A DNA stretch of 64,000 nucleotides from Ruminococcus sp. (GTDB taxonomy: Bacteria > Bacillota > Clostridia > Oscillospirales > Ruminococcaceae): assembly GCA_020860605.1 (NCBI GenBank), contig JAJBTZ010000061.1, positions 1 through 64,000 on the forward strand. Reading direction: 5' to 3'. The notes under the pieces are model-generated. The model saw nothing but the letters and a program-made list of their open reading frames with translations, was not told the origin of the DNA and did no database searches. The position numbers and the translations under genes are program-made. Shown here one piece after another: positions 1 to 8,290 of the stretch (positions are counted from its first letter, which is position 1; every line of letters begins with the position of its first letter).

Positions 1-1
1 A

Positions 2-2515
2 GGCATTACAGACCTTGCCGATTGCGTTTCCGGCAAGAACCGTATTTTCGGCGACCCCGACGGCAGCGTCAGAATCTACTCCTGCCGTTCAATCTATGAC
101 GAAGCCGACTTCGTCGCAGCGAGCATCCGTGACCTCGTTTCGAGCGGAAAGTACTCATATAACGACATTTCCGTCATCGTGAGCGACATCTCCACTTACG
201 AAGATGCAATCGAGGCCTCTTTCGAAAAGTACGACGTCCCATATTTCTTAGACCAGAAGCACAAGGCCTCCGACATGTCTGTAATGCTCTTCGCCTTTGC
301 ACTCATCGATTCTGCTTCGTCGAGAAAACCCGATACAGATCGAATCCTGAAATACGTCCGCTCGCCCTTTTCTGAGTTCAGTGAGCTCGAAATATCTATG
401 ATCGAGGACTACACCGTCCGTTGGAACGTCGACGGCGAGATGTGGCTAAGTGACTTCACCGTCGGTGAAGAAAAAGAGCTCGAACGCCTCAATTCGCTTC
501 GCTTAAAGATCATCGAGCCTCTCGAAAAACTTCATATCGCTTGCAAGTCAGCGAATGCCAAAACCGTTGCAAACGCTTTCAGTGACTGCCTCGAAGAAAG
601 CCACATCACACGTCGGGCCCGTGACATCATCGACAGCTACTATGACGAGGACGAAAAATTGGAGGCTGCAAGGCAGTTCAAGCAGCTCTGGAACGCCCTT
701 ATGAACTCAGTCGCAGCCATCTATAACACCATCGGCGACGACAAACTCACCCTCAAGGAGTTCGGAGACCTCCTCAAGCTCTCCCTCTCCGACAGCGGAA
801 TCTCGAACCCACCGCAGAAGCTTTCCTGTGTCGTGATTTCGGACTTGGCGCGTTCAGTAATAACATCCCCCAAAGTCGCCTTCACAATGGGAGCAAACGA
901 TGGCCTCTTTCCGAACGACTCGAAGAAAACCGGCATTTTCAGTGGACGCGACGCCGAGCTTTTAGAGAAGGAAGGCCTTAAATTTGAAATAGGCGACGAG
1001 CGAAGACTTTCTGGAGGCCGTTTCGACTGCTACACCGTCCTGGCGAGCCCAAGTGAGCTCGAGATAATCACCTACACCGTCTCAGACACGACAGGCAGAC
1101 ATCTGAGGCCCTCCATTACGATAACACGTGCAATCAAGCGCCTCGGCATAGAGCCTGTAAAGGCAGAGAGCTTGCCACTTTCACTCTACTGCTCCGCTCC
1201 CGAAGCAGCCTTCTATCGCTATTGCATCGGCGACAGTGGCGACGAAAAAGAGCTCGCAGCTTTGAGAGAATCATTGCAGACTATCCCCGAATTCAGCGAG
1301 AGGCTTTCCCGTCTCGACGCTTCAAAAAATCCTCAGCCTCACCGCCTTTCGCCGCCTGTTGCAAAGTCGGTTTTTGCTCCACACGACATCAATGTCACCG
1401 CCTCAAGGATCGACACCTACAACCACTGCCCGTTCAGCTACTTCATCCGCTACGGCTTAGGAATAGAGCCAGTTGAGCCAGTGAAGATTGATCCCGCAAA
1501 CCGTGGCTCGGTCATGCATTTCGTTTTCGAAAACGTCCTCGAGCGCTTCGGCAACACCTTCGATCAGGCCACCGATGACGAGATAAAATCCGCAGTCGAT
1601 GAGCTCCTGAAAATCTACGAGCAAGAGAACCTCGGCGGTGATTTCGGCAAGAATTACAAGTTCAAGGCGGACTATGACCGCCTCGCCTCCGCTTGTTGCG
1701 AGATCCTCTTCAACATTCGTGAGGAATACGGGGTATCAAGGTTCCGACCTGTACGCTTTGAATATGACCTCTCGAGAGAAAACGGCGAAAGCGTCCTCTC
1801 GATTCCGATAAACAAGGATCTAAAAATCAACATCCGAGGCATCGTCGACCGAATCGACGCCTTCGATTCTGAAGATGGCAAAAAGTACATCCGGGTCGTA
1901 GACTACAAAACCGGCAGCAAAGCTTTCAGATTCGAGGACATCTATAATGGCCTGAACCTCCAGCTGCTGCTCTACATGGTCGCCCTGACTGAGGGAACAG
2001 ATGAGAGCTTCAAGGACTGCACCCCAGCCGGAATCTTCTATATGAAGGCTGGCTTCTTAGAGTGTGAAGACGACTATTCGCCCCTCAGCGATACCGCCGA
2101 AGAACGTCTCAAGCGCCGCGCTGAACAGCTCAAGCGCTCAGGCCTTATACTTGAAAACGACAGCGCCGTCACCGCCATGGATGAAAATATTTCCGGGAAA
2201 TACGTCCCCGTCAAGAAGAAGCGTGACGGCAGCTACACCCAGGCCTCGAGCACTATTTCAGAGGAGAGCTTTGGCCTCCTTCGTGGTTTCGCAAAGGGCA
2301 AAGCTGTGGAGCTCGGCTCGAACCTCCTTTGTGGCAAGATTGACGCCACCCCCGCTGGTCCAGATGCCGAACACCTTCGCTGCTCCACCTGTGGCTACCA
2401 GTCGGTCTGTGCCCGACTCGTCTACATTTATAAACCCGTGACCGCTGAAGACGGCGAGAAACTCAAGCGAGAAATCCACTATGGAGGTGATAGCGATGCC
2501 GAACTGGACAAATGA
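2..2515 (+). CDS. addB: AddB, ATP-dependent nuclease subunit B (5' truncated by window edge)
   Basis: The frame is open to the left edge, upstream of the first ATG in the ORF track, and the residues before that ATG read as ordinary AddB sequence, so this is the 3' part of the gene (about 837 codons visible). AddB partners AddA in the Firmicutes equivalent of RecBCD, resecting double-strand breaks for recombination. The C-terminal half shows the nuclease core: NHCPFSYFIRYGL, GSVMHFVFENVLERFG, then GIVDRIDAF and VVDYKTGS. A Cys in NHCPF together with CSTCGYQSVC near the end makes the four-cysteine Fe-S staple known in AddB. The stop overlaps the start of addA by 20 nt, implying translational coupling. 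Confidence 0.95.
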   Translation, partial: GITDLADCVSGKNRIFGDPDGSVRIYSCRSIYDEADFVAASIRDLVSSGKYSYNDISVIVSDISTYEDAIEASFEKYDVPYFLDQKHKASDMSVMLFAFALIDSASSRKPDTDRILKYVRSPFSEFSELEISMIEDYTVRWNVDGEMWLSDFTVGEEKELERLNSLRLKIIEPLEKLHIACKSANAKTVANAFSDCLEESHITRRARDIIDSYYDEDEKLEAARQFKQLWNALMNSVAAIYNTIGDDKLTLKEFGDLLKLSLSDSGISNPPQKLSCVVISDLARSVITSPKVAFTMGANDGLFPNDSKKTGIFSGRDAELLEKEGLKFEIGDERRLSGGRFDCYTVLASPSELEIITYTVSDTTGRHLRPSITITRAIKRLGIEPVKAESLPLSLYCSAPEAAFYRYCIGDSGDEKELAALRESLQTIPEFSERLSRLDASKNPQPHRLSPPVAKSVFAPHDINVTASRIDTYNHCPFSYFIRYGLGIEPVEPVKIDPANRGSVMHFVFENVLERFGNTFDQATDDEIKSAVDELLKIYEQENLGGDFGKNYKFKADYDRLASACCEILFNIREEYGVSRFRPVRFEYDLSRENGESVLSIPINKDLKINIRGIVDRIDAFDSEDGKKYIRVVDYKTGSKAFRFEDIYNGLNLQLLLYMVALTEGTDESFKDCTPAGIFYMKAGFLECEDDYSPLSDTAEERLKRRAEQLKRSGLILENDSAVTAMDENISGKYVPVKKKRDGSYTQASSTISEESFGLLRGFAKGKAVELGSNLLCGKIDATPAGPDAEHLRCSTCGYQSVCARLVYIYKPVTAEDGEKLKREIHYGGDSDAELDK

Positions 2516-5500
2516 ACAGCTTGCAGCCATAAACGCCATCGACGAGCCCGTCATCGTCTCCGCAGCAGCAGGAAGTGGCAAAACCGCCGTTCTTGTCGAG
2601 AGAACGATCCGCCTCCTCTGTGACGAGGAAAAACACATTCCTGCCGACCACCTCCTTGCGGTTACTTTTACTAATGACGCAGCAAGCCAGATGCGGGAAA
2701 AGCTCGGTGACGCCCTCGAAAAGAAGGCGACCGAAGAGCCAGACAACGCCTGGATCCAGAAGCAGCAGTCCCTCCTGAAGCTCGCCGACATCTGCACGAT
2801 AAACTCCTTCTGTTTCGACATGCTGAGAAACCACCTCGAAGAAACCGACTTCCAGAGCGGAGTCCGAATCATGGAGGAAAATGAGTCTGGGATGCTCACA
2901 GAGCGCGCTCTCACAGCCGTTTTAGAGAACGCCTACCGCGATCGCCCCGAAGAGATGGAGCGACTGATTTCGCTCTTCTGCAAGGAAAACGACACAAGCC
3001 TTCGTACCATAATCCTGAAGCTCTACGATTTCCTCCGAACGCTCCCGTTCAAAGACGTCTGGACCTCGAAAATCCTCAGTTCCTTCAGGGACGGCACCGC
3101 CGTGAAAAACGTCACCCTAGGCAGAACTCAGGACGCCCTGAACCTCTGCAAGAATCTTCGGACAATCAGCTCAAGGCTCCGAAACTTAGCCGAAAGCCTT
3201 GAGTACCATAAATCTGCCCAGGAAATCTTCCTCGCCGCTTGCGATCAGGCGGAATCACTTTGCATGATTCCAAAAGGCTACAGCTGGGACGACTGCCGTG
3301 AAATCTTCTCGAATATTTCGTGGAGGAGCCTCCAGTCTGCCCGCCAGACCAAAGCCGAAAAAGCCGAGTCGACCTTAGCCGAGGACGAGATTTACGAATC
3401 CGCAAAGGATTGCTACAAGCGCCTCAAGGACGTCGCCTCTGAAATATCAGAAATCTACTTCTGTACCGTTTCCGATGCCGAAAAAGACGCCGAACTCTCA
3501 GCAGAGAGCTTCGAATCGCTCCTGAAGCTCACAAACGAGCTCTGGGACGAAGTCTTGCGCCAGAAAGTCGAGAAAAACGCCGTAGACTTCGCCGACACCG
3601 AGCTCATCACCGTCAGACTTCTCGCCGAATGTGACCCAGACGGCAAAATTCACCGCACCAAGCTCTCCGAAGAAATCCGCCAGAGTGGCAGATATAGCCT
3701 AATCCTCATCGACGAGTTTCAGGACGTCAACAACCTGCAAGAGGTCATATTCAAAGCGATTTCCGACACCGACAACCTTGGCGAAATCGGCTCCAACGTC
3801 TTCGTCGTCGGAGACGTGAAGCAGGCAATCTACCGCTTCCGTCAGGCAAACCCGATGATTTTCATGAACACCCGCCTTCAGGGCAAATCTTCCGAAAGCC
3901 CTGTCCGTGAAATCATCCTTTCTAAAAACTTCCGCAGCCGAGCCTCAGTCCTCGACTTCTCGAACTACATCTTCTCGTCCCTGATGACCAACAATTTGGG
4001 CGAGGTGGAGTATACGAAGGAGGAAGAGCTCGTCCCGGGCGCGGAGTATCCGGGCGAAGACCAGCCCTGCACCATCATCGAAGTCGACTGCGAGGGCAAA
4101 AACTCCTCAGAGACGGAGGGGCTCGAATACACCGCCATCGCCCGCCGAATCCGCAAGATGATTAACGATGGCGTCACCGTCACTGATGGGGGAGTGCAGC
4201 GCCCCTGCAGAGCAGGCGACTTCTGCGTGCTCTCGAGAAACAACCCCAACGGCGAACTCGCAGTAGAGTGCTTCGAAGCCGAAGGCCTGAAAATCGCCTC
4301 AACAAGCGTTTCAGGATATCTCGGTTCGAGAGAAATCTCGCTTCTCATAAACCTCCTGTCTATCACAGTCAGCCCGATGCGCGACATCCCAATGTCCAGC
4401 ATCATGCTCTCCCCAATAATGGGCTTCATGGATGACGAGCTGGCAAAAGTCAAGCTCTATGACAAGAAGCGTCGCCTCTATCGCAACATGCTCGACATCT
4501 CTGAGGACAGCTCCGACCCGATTTTGCAGTCGAAGTGCTCCCAGGCGGTCGCCCTCATCAAAAAGCTTCGCCTCTACTCCTCAAGCATGACGCTTACTCG
4601 CCTTATAAAGAAGATATACGACGTCACTGATCTCATCAGCCTTGCTGCCTCCTACGAGGACGGCGACAAGAAGATCGCCAACCTCTACCTCATGCTCGAG
4701 TACGCCAAGAGCTATGAGGAGTCCTCAAAGGACGGCCTGAACGGATTTTTAAGGTACATAGACTACATCTCCCAGAACGGCGGTGACTTCAATGAAGCCG
4801 TCACCGTCACAGAGTCGCAGGATGCCGTCAGCTTCAAGACAATCCACAAGTCGAAAGGCCTCGAATATCCCTTCGTTTTCATCTGTCGCCTCTCGAAAAA
4901 GTTCAATAAAACCGACCTCTACGGCAGACTTATCTTAAACACCGACGCCGGTGTCGGAATGAGCTTCCTCGATTACGGAAGCCTCACCAAGCGCAAAACC
5001 ATCTTCTCCGACTATGTCGTCTCGAAGAATCTTTCAGAGATGCTCTCCGAGGAGCTCCGCCTCCTCTATGTCGCCATGACCCGTGCCAAGGAGCAGCTTT
5101 TCATCGTCTACGATATCGACGAGAAAACCGCCGAACGCGCCACTGGATTCTCTTACGAGATCGACAGCCCGAAGATCCCATCGTCCCTTTCAAGCCGTGC
5201 AAACAGTATGCAGGACTGGCTCACGATGGCTATGTGCAAGCATCCTGATTTCAAGCTTCTCAGAGAAGCCTTGCCGGATGACGCCTTCGCAGATACCTCT
5301 CATGTTCCAGATATTTCCGAGGAAATCCCGCTTGAACAAAGCCAGCTCAGCACGAGCGAGAAGCTTTCCGAAGCTGTTCAGCTTGACGAGAATCTCAAGG
5401 CAAAGCTCCTCAAATCCTTTGAGTACAGAAACGACCCCGTTCTCACTTCAACTGAGGCGAAAGTCACCGTTTCCGAACTCGCAGCCGACGACCCCGTCAA

Positions 5501-6059
5501 CTTCTTCCCGAAGGTGCCGAGGCTCAAGGAGACTGTAACGGAGCTCACCGCAGCCCAGAAGGGCACCCTCATGCACCGTTTCATGCAGTGTGCCGACTAC
5601 TCTTCAGCTGCTACTGACGTAGCAGGTGAAATCCGTCGCCTCACAGACACAGGCATCTTCAGCGAATTCGAGGCAAAATCCCTCGACACGAAATCTCTCT
5701 CCGCCTTCTTCGAAAGCGACATCTACGGGAGGATGTCCAGGAGTCCAAATGTTAGCCGAGAGCGAAGCTTCATTGTCAAATTCGCCGATATCGAGGCCTC
5801 TTACGACATCACCGAGGCCTACGGCAACACCGACGGCATGATGCAGGGAATCGCAGACTGCATTTTCGAGGAGCCCGACGGCTATGTCATCGTCGACTAC
5901 AAGACCGACAAGGTCGAGACAGTCGAGCAGCTTGCCGAGCGTTACAGAATGCAGCTCTCACTCTATAAAGCAGCTTTCGACGTAATCTTAGACAAGCCGG
6001 TCAAGTCCTGTTACATCTACTCCCTCAGGCTCGCCAAAGGCGCAGAAGTAGTAGTTTAA
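2496..6059 (+). CDS. addA: AddA, ATP-dependent helicase/nuclease subunit A
   Basis: UvrD/Rep-type helicase fused to a RecB-type nuclease, 1187 aa, usual family size. Visible motifs are the Q-like WTNEQLAAINA, Walker A AAAGSGKTAVL, motif II LILIDEFQDVN, motif III VVGDVKQAIYRFRQA, motif V TIHKSKGLEYPFVF, motif VI LLYVAMTRAKEQL, and the C-terminal nuclease GTLMHRFMQ with QGIADCIF and VIVDYKTDK. The ORF track starts at 2481, but that ATG lies directly before GGAGGTGA, which is the Shine-Dalgarno for the ATG at 2496. I therefore use 2496 (protein starts MPNWTNEQ). It acts with AddB at broken DNA ends. Confidence 0.96.
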   Translation: MPNWTNEQLAAINAIDEPVIVSAAAGSGKTAVLVERTIRLLCDEEKHIPADHLLAVTFTNDAASQMREKLGDALEKKATEEPDNAWIQKQQSLLKLADICTINSFCFDMLRNHLEETDFQSGVRIMEENESGMLTERALTAVLENAYRDRPEEMERLISLFCKENDTSLRTIILKLYDFLRTLPFKDVWTSKILSSFRDGTAVKNVTLGRTQDALNLCKNLRTISSRLRNLAESLEYHKSAQEIFLAACDQAESLCMIPKGYSWDDCREIFSNISWRSLQSARQTKAEKAESTLAEDEIYESAKDCYKRLKDVASEISEIYFCTVSDAEKDAELSAESFESLLKLTNELWDEVLRQKVEKNAVDFADTELITVRLLAECDPDGKIHRTKLSEEIRQSGRYSLILIDEFQDVNNLQEVIFKAISDTDNLGEIGSNVFVVGDVKQAIYRFRQANPMIFMNTRLQGKSSESPVREIILSKNFRSRASVLDFSNYIFSSLMTNNLGEVEYTKEEELVPGAEYPGEDQPCTIIEVDCEGKNSSETEGLEYTAIARRIRKMINDGVTVTDGGVQRPCRAGDFCVLSRNNPNGELAVECFEAEGLKIASTSVSGYLGSREISLLINLLSITVSPMRDIPMSSIMLSPIMGFMDDELAKVKLYDKKRRLYRNMLDISEDSSDPILQSKCSQAVALIKKLRLYSSSMTLTRLIKKIYDVTDLISLAASYEDGDKKIANLYLMLEYAKSYEESSKDGLNGFLRYIDYISQNGGDFNEAVTVTESQDAVSFKTIHKSKGLEYPFVFICRLSKKFNKTDLYGRLILNTDAGVGMSFLDYGSLTKRKTIFSDYVVSKNLSEMLSEELRLLYVAMTRAKEQLFIVYDIDEKTAERATGFSYEIDSPKIPSSLSSRANSMQDWLTMAMCKHPDFKLLREALPDDAFADTSHVPDISEEIPLEQSQLSTSEKLSEAVQLDENLKAKLLKSFEYRNDPVLTSTEAKVTVSELAADDPVNFFPKVPRLKETVTELTAAQKGTLMHRFMQCADYSSAATDVAGEIRRLTDTGIFSEFEAKSLDTKSLSAFFESDIYGRMSRSPNVSRERSFIVKFADIEASYDITEAYGNTDGMMQGIADCIFEEPDGYVIVDYKTDKVETVEQLAERYRMQLSLYKAAFDVILDKPVKSCYIYSLRLAKGAEVVV

Positions 6060-6079
6060 AAATTTTTTCGAAAAAACGC

Positions 6080-6108
6080 TTGACAAACCGACACCGAGGG
6101 TATATAAT
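6080..6108 (+). promoter_or_regulatory. Sigma-A type promoter for infC-rpmI-rplT
   Basis: TTGACA and TATAAT are separated by exactly 17 bp, both perfect consensus, just downstream of addA. Transcription would start near 6115, giving a leader of about 175 nt before infC. Confidence 0.9.
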
Positions 6109-6114
6109 GTCAAC

Positions 6115-6250
6115 CGTAAAGAAAGTAGCAACGGTTGCGTTCTCACCTCAAGCGGTCGCGAAGAGGTCAATAAGGTTTATTTTCGGGAATGGCATTGTGC
6201 CTGAACCGTCAGTGATTTTATGAGCGCAAACCATGTGTTTGCGCTTTTTT
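6115..6250 (+). promoter_or_regulatory. infC leader ending in an intrinsic terminator (ribosomal protein autoregulation candidate)
   Basis: The long untranslated leader ends in a strong hairpin (AGCGCAAAC, loop CATGT, GTTTGCGCT, at 6223-6245) followed by a T run, placed upstream of the infC start. A terminator between the promoter and infC-rpmI-rplT fits the L20-leader attenuation known for this operon in Firmicutes. I did not reconstruct the full L20 binding fold, so the family assignment is inferred. The first ATG in the ORF track (6233) lies inside this hairpin and is not a plausible start. Confidence 0.7.
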
Positions 6251-6289
6251 GCTGGGTTAAGACCAAATTATTTTCGGAGGTGTTGCGCC

Positions 6290-6814
6290 ATAGCCAACGT
6301 AGCTCATCAGATCAATGAAGAAATCCGTGACAAAGAAATCCGAGTAATCGATTCAGACGGCACACAGTTAGGGATCATCTCGTCGAAGGAAGCACAGAAG
6401 ATTGCCAATTCGAAGGAGCTGGACCTTGTTAAGATTGCGCCCACAGCCAATCCGCCAGTCTGCAAAATCATGGATTACGGCAAGTACTGCTTCGAGCAGT
6501 CCAAGCGAGAAAAGGAAGCCAGAAAGAACCAGAAGGTCGTTGAAATCAAGGAAGTCAGAATGACCTCAAAGATAGATTCAGGTGACTTCAACACGAAGGT
6601 CAATCAGGCTATCAAGTTCCTGAAAGGCGGAGACAAGGTCAAAGTTTCCGTAAGACTTCAGTTCCGCAAGGGCGTTCCGCTTCATTCCGAGCTGACCGAT
6701 AAGCTCCTTGACGAGTTCAAGGAAGCCGTCGCAGAATATGGCACATTCGACAAGCCCAGCAAGGTCGAGGGTAGAAACATTACCTTAATGATTTCTCCCA
6801 AGGCTTCTAAGTAA
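6290..6814 (+). CDS. infC: Translation initiation factor IF-3, probable ATA start codon
   Basis: IF-3 binds the 30S subunit, prevents premature 50S joining and proofreads the initiator tRNA and start codon. The protein shows the classic opening INEEIRDKEIRVIDSDGTQL and the C-terminal domain (KGGDKVKVSVRLQFRKG). No ATG, GTG or TTG lies between the leader terminator and this conserved region. A Shine-Dalgarno CGGAGGT sits 8 nt before an ATA codon, giving a 174-aa protein of normal length. Near-cognate starts (AUU and relatives) on infC are known to let IF-3 repress its own translation; ATA would work the same way. The ORF-track start at 6233 is rejected because it is within the terminator. Confidence 0.93.
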   Translation: MANVAHQINEEIRDKEIRVIDSDGTQLGIISSKEAQKIANSKELDLVKIAPTANPPVCKIMDYGKYCFEQSKREKEARKNQKVVEIKEVRMTSKIDSGDFNTKVNQAIKFLKGGDKVKVSVRLQFRKGVPLHSELTDKLLDEFKEAVAEYGTFDKPSKVEGRNITLMISPKASK

Positions 6815-6835
6815 ATAAAGGAGGACATTCCAAAA

Positions 6836-7039
6836 ATGGCAAAGAATAAGATCAAGACCCATTCCGGCACCAAGAAGCGTTTCAGCCTCACAGGAACCGG
6901 CAAGGTAAAGTTCCAGCACGCAAACAAGAGACATCGTCTCGTTTCCAAGGATCATAAGGCAAAGAGAATTGCAAGAGGTACAGCATATGCAAGTAGTGCT
7001 AATGTTGAAGCTCTCAAGAAGACAATTCCATACAAATAA
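6836..7039 (+). CDS. rpmI: Large ribosomal subunit protein bL35
   Basis: Small basic protein of 67 aa, typical bL35 length, with the family opening KIKTHSGTKKRF and the segment HANKRHRLVSKDHKAKR. It is a component of the 50S subunit. It has a good AAAGGAGG ribosome binding site and lies between infC and rplT, the standard operon order, so it is expected to share the leader-based control. Codons shift toward A- and T-ending choices relative to neighbouring non-ribosomal genes, consistent with high expression. Confidence 0.97.
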   Translation: MAKNKIKTHSGTKKRFSLTGTGKVKFQHANKRHRLVSKDHKAKRIARGTAYASSANVEALKKTIPYK

Positions 7040-7058
7040 TAAGGGGAGGTAAAGAATT

Positions 7059-7415
7059 ATGGCTCGTGTAAAGGGCGCAATGATGACCCGTAAGAGAAGA
7101 AACCACACACTTAAGCTTGCAAAAGGCTATTGGGGTTCAAAGAGCACTCATTTCAAGATGGCCAAGCAGGCTGTCATGAAGAGTGGCAACTATGCATATA
7201 TCGGCAGAAAGCAGAAGAAGCGCCAGTTCAGACAACTCTGGATCGCAAGAATTTCCGCAGCTGCAAAGGCTAATGGAATGAACTATTCGACATTGATGAA
7301 CGGCCTCAAGAAAGCTAACATCACCATCAACAGAAAGATGCTTTCAGAGATCGCAATCAATGATCCTGCCGGATTCACTGCAATCACAGAAAAAGCAAAG
7401 GCAGCTTTGAACTAG
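7059..7415 (+). CDS. rplT: Large ribosomal subunit protein bL20
   Basis: 118-aa bL20, the usual length, beginning [25 protein letters not shown]-like and containing [16 protein letters not shown]. It is needed early in 50S assembly and, in Bacillus, represses its own operon by binding the infC leader RNA; the leader upstream here is compatible with that. The gene has an AAGGGGAGGT ribosome binding site and is followed by an intrinsic terminator, closing the infC operon. Confidence 0.97.
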   Translation: MARVKGAMMTRKRRNHTLKLAKGYWGSKSTHFKMAKQAVMKSGNYAYIGRKQKKRQFRQLWIARISAAAKANGMNYSTLMNGLKKANITINRKMLSEIAINDPAGFTAITEKAKAALN

Positions 7416-7422
7416 TAAAAAC

Positions 7423-7459
7423 ATAACCACGCTCCACGCGGGCGTGGTTATTTGTAATT
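7423..7459 (+). terminator. Intrinsic terminator after rplT
   Basis: ATAACCACGC and GCGTGGTTAT form a 10-bp perfect stem around a 9-nt loop, followed by a short T-rich stretch (TTGTAATTT). The tail is weak, so some readthrough into the methyltransferase gene is possible. Confidence 0.75.
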
Positions 7460-7485
7460 TAGGAATACTGAAAATTTTGACGAAA

Positions 7486-8274
7486 ATGGATTATAAGCTC
7501 ATTTCAAGCAGGGATAACCCACTAATAAAAGAATATATTAAGCTGCGAGATAATAAAAAATATCGCTCACTCGAGCATAAATTTGTCTTAGAAGGCGCTC
7601 GCCTCTCAGGTGATGCTGTAAAGTCAGGCGTTACCCTCCATAGCGTCTTTGTGACCGAGCAGGCCTGCGAAAAATATCCTGAAACCGTGGCACTTCTGAG
7701 CGAAAGCTCACAAATATACCAGATTCCCGACAAGCTCGCCCACGATTTAGAGGACACAAAAACCTCCCAAGGCATCTTTTCTGTCGCATCGGTACTTGAC
7801 AAAAATCTGAACGCTGATAAAATAAAAGACGGTAGCCGTTTCGCAATCCTCGATGGCCTCCAGGATCCAGGTAATGTCGGAACTATCTTAAGAGTCGCCG
7901 ATGCAGTTGGCCTCGACGGAGTCTTTCTGTGCAACAGCTGCGACATCTACAACCCCAAAACCATCCGCTCAACAATGGGCTCGATTTTTAGAGTGCCCTT
8001 TAGAGACGATTTGAGTTTTTCTGAAGCTGCCGAGCTTCTTCACGACTGCGGAGTCACGCTTTACGCTACGGTTGTAGACCCAGACGCCGAGAGCCTTCGG
8101 GAAATAACCTTCGCCGAGAGCTCTTGTGCGGTAATCGGCAACGAGGGGAACGGCTTAAGCGAAGCCGATGTCGCCCTCTGCGACAAGCGCCTGACCATCA
8201 GAATGAACGGCACAATAGAATCCCTGAACGCTGCAACCGCTGCGGGAATAGTGCTCTGGGAAATGACTATATAA
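7486..8274 (+). CDS. TrmH/SpoU-family RNA 2'-O-methyltransferase
   Basis: Transfers methyl from SAM to a ribose 2'-OH of rRNA or tRNA. The N-terminal region (LEGARLSGDAV) resembles the substrate-binding domain of the RlmB/TsnR type. The C-terminal knotted SPOUT domain shows ILDGLQDPGNVGTILRVADA, then IGNEGNGLS and IRMNGTIESLNAATAAGIVL, the three SpoU motifs. I use the ATG at 7486 (MDYKLISSRDNPLIKEY), 14 codons into the ORF-track version, because it begins at the conserved N-terminus and leaves the rplT terminator outside the gene. The exact target nucleotide cannot be told from sequence. 262 aa. Confidence 0.88.
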   Translation: MDYKLISSRDNPLIKEYIKLRDNKKYRSLEHKFVLEGARLSGDAVKSGVTLHSVFVTEQACEKYPETVALLSESSQIYQIPDKLAHDLEDTKTSQGIFSVASVLDKNLNADKIKDGSRFAILDGLQDPGNVGTILRVADAVGLDGVFLCNSCDIYNPKTIRSTMGSIFRVPFRDDLSFSEAAELLHDCGVTLYATVVDPDAESLREITFAESSCAVIGNEGNGLSEADVALCDKRLTIRMNGTIESLNAATAAGIVLWEMTI

Positions 8275-8290
8275 AAAAGGAGACTTCACC

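Noticed and set aside
802-2914. Minus-strand ORFs in addB/addA (71-218 aa)
   Set aside because: Antisense shadows with no domain and no initiation signals.
6233-6289. ORF-track start of infC at 6233
   Set aside because: The ATG is within the leader terminator hairpin, has no Shine-Dalgarno and adds residues not seen in IF-3.
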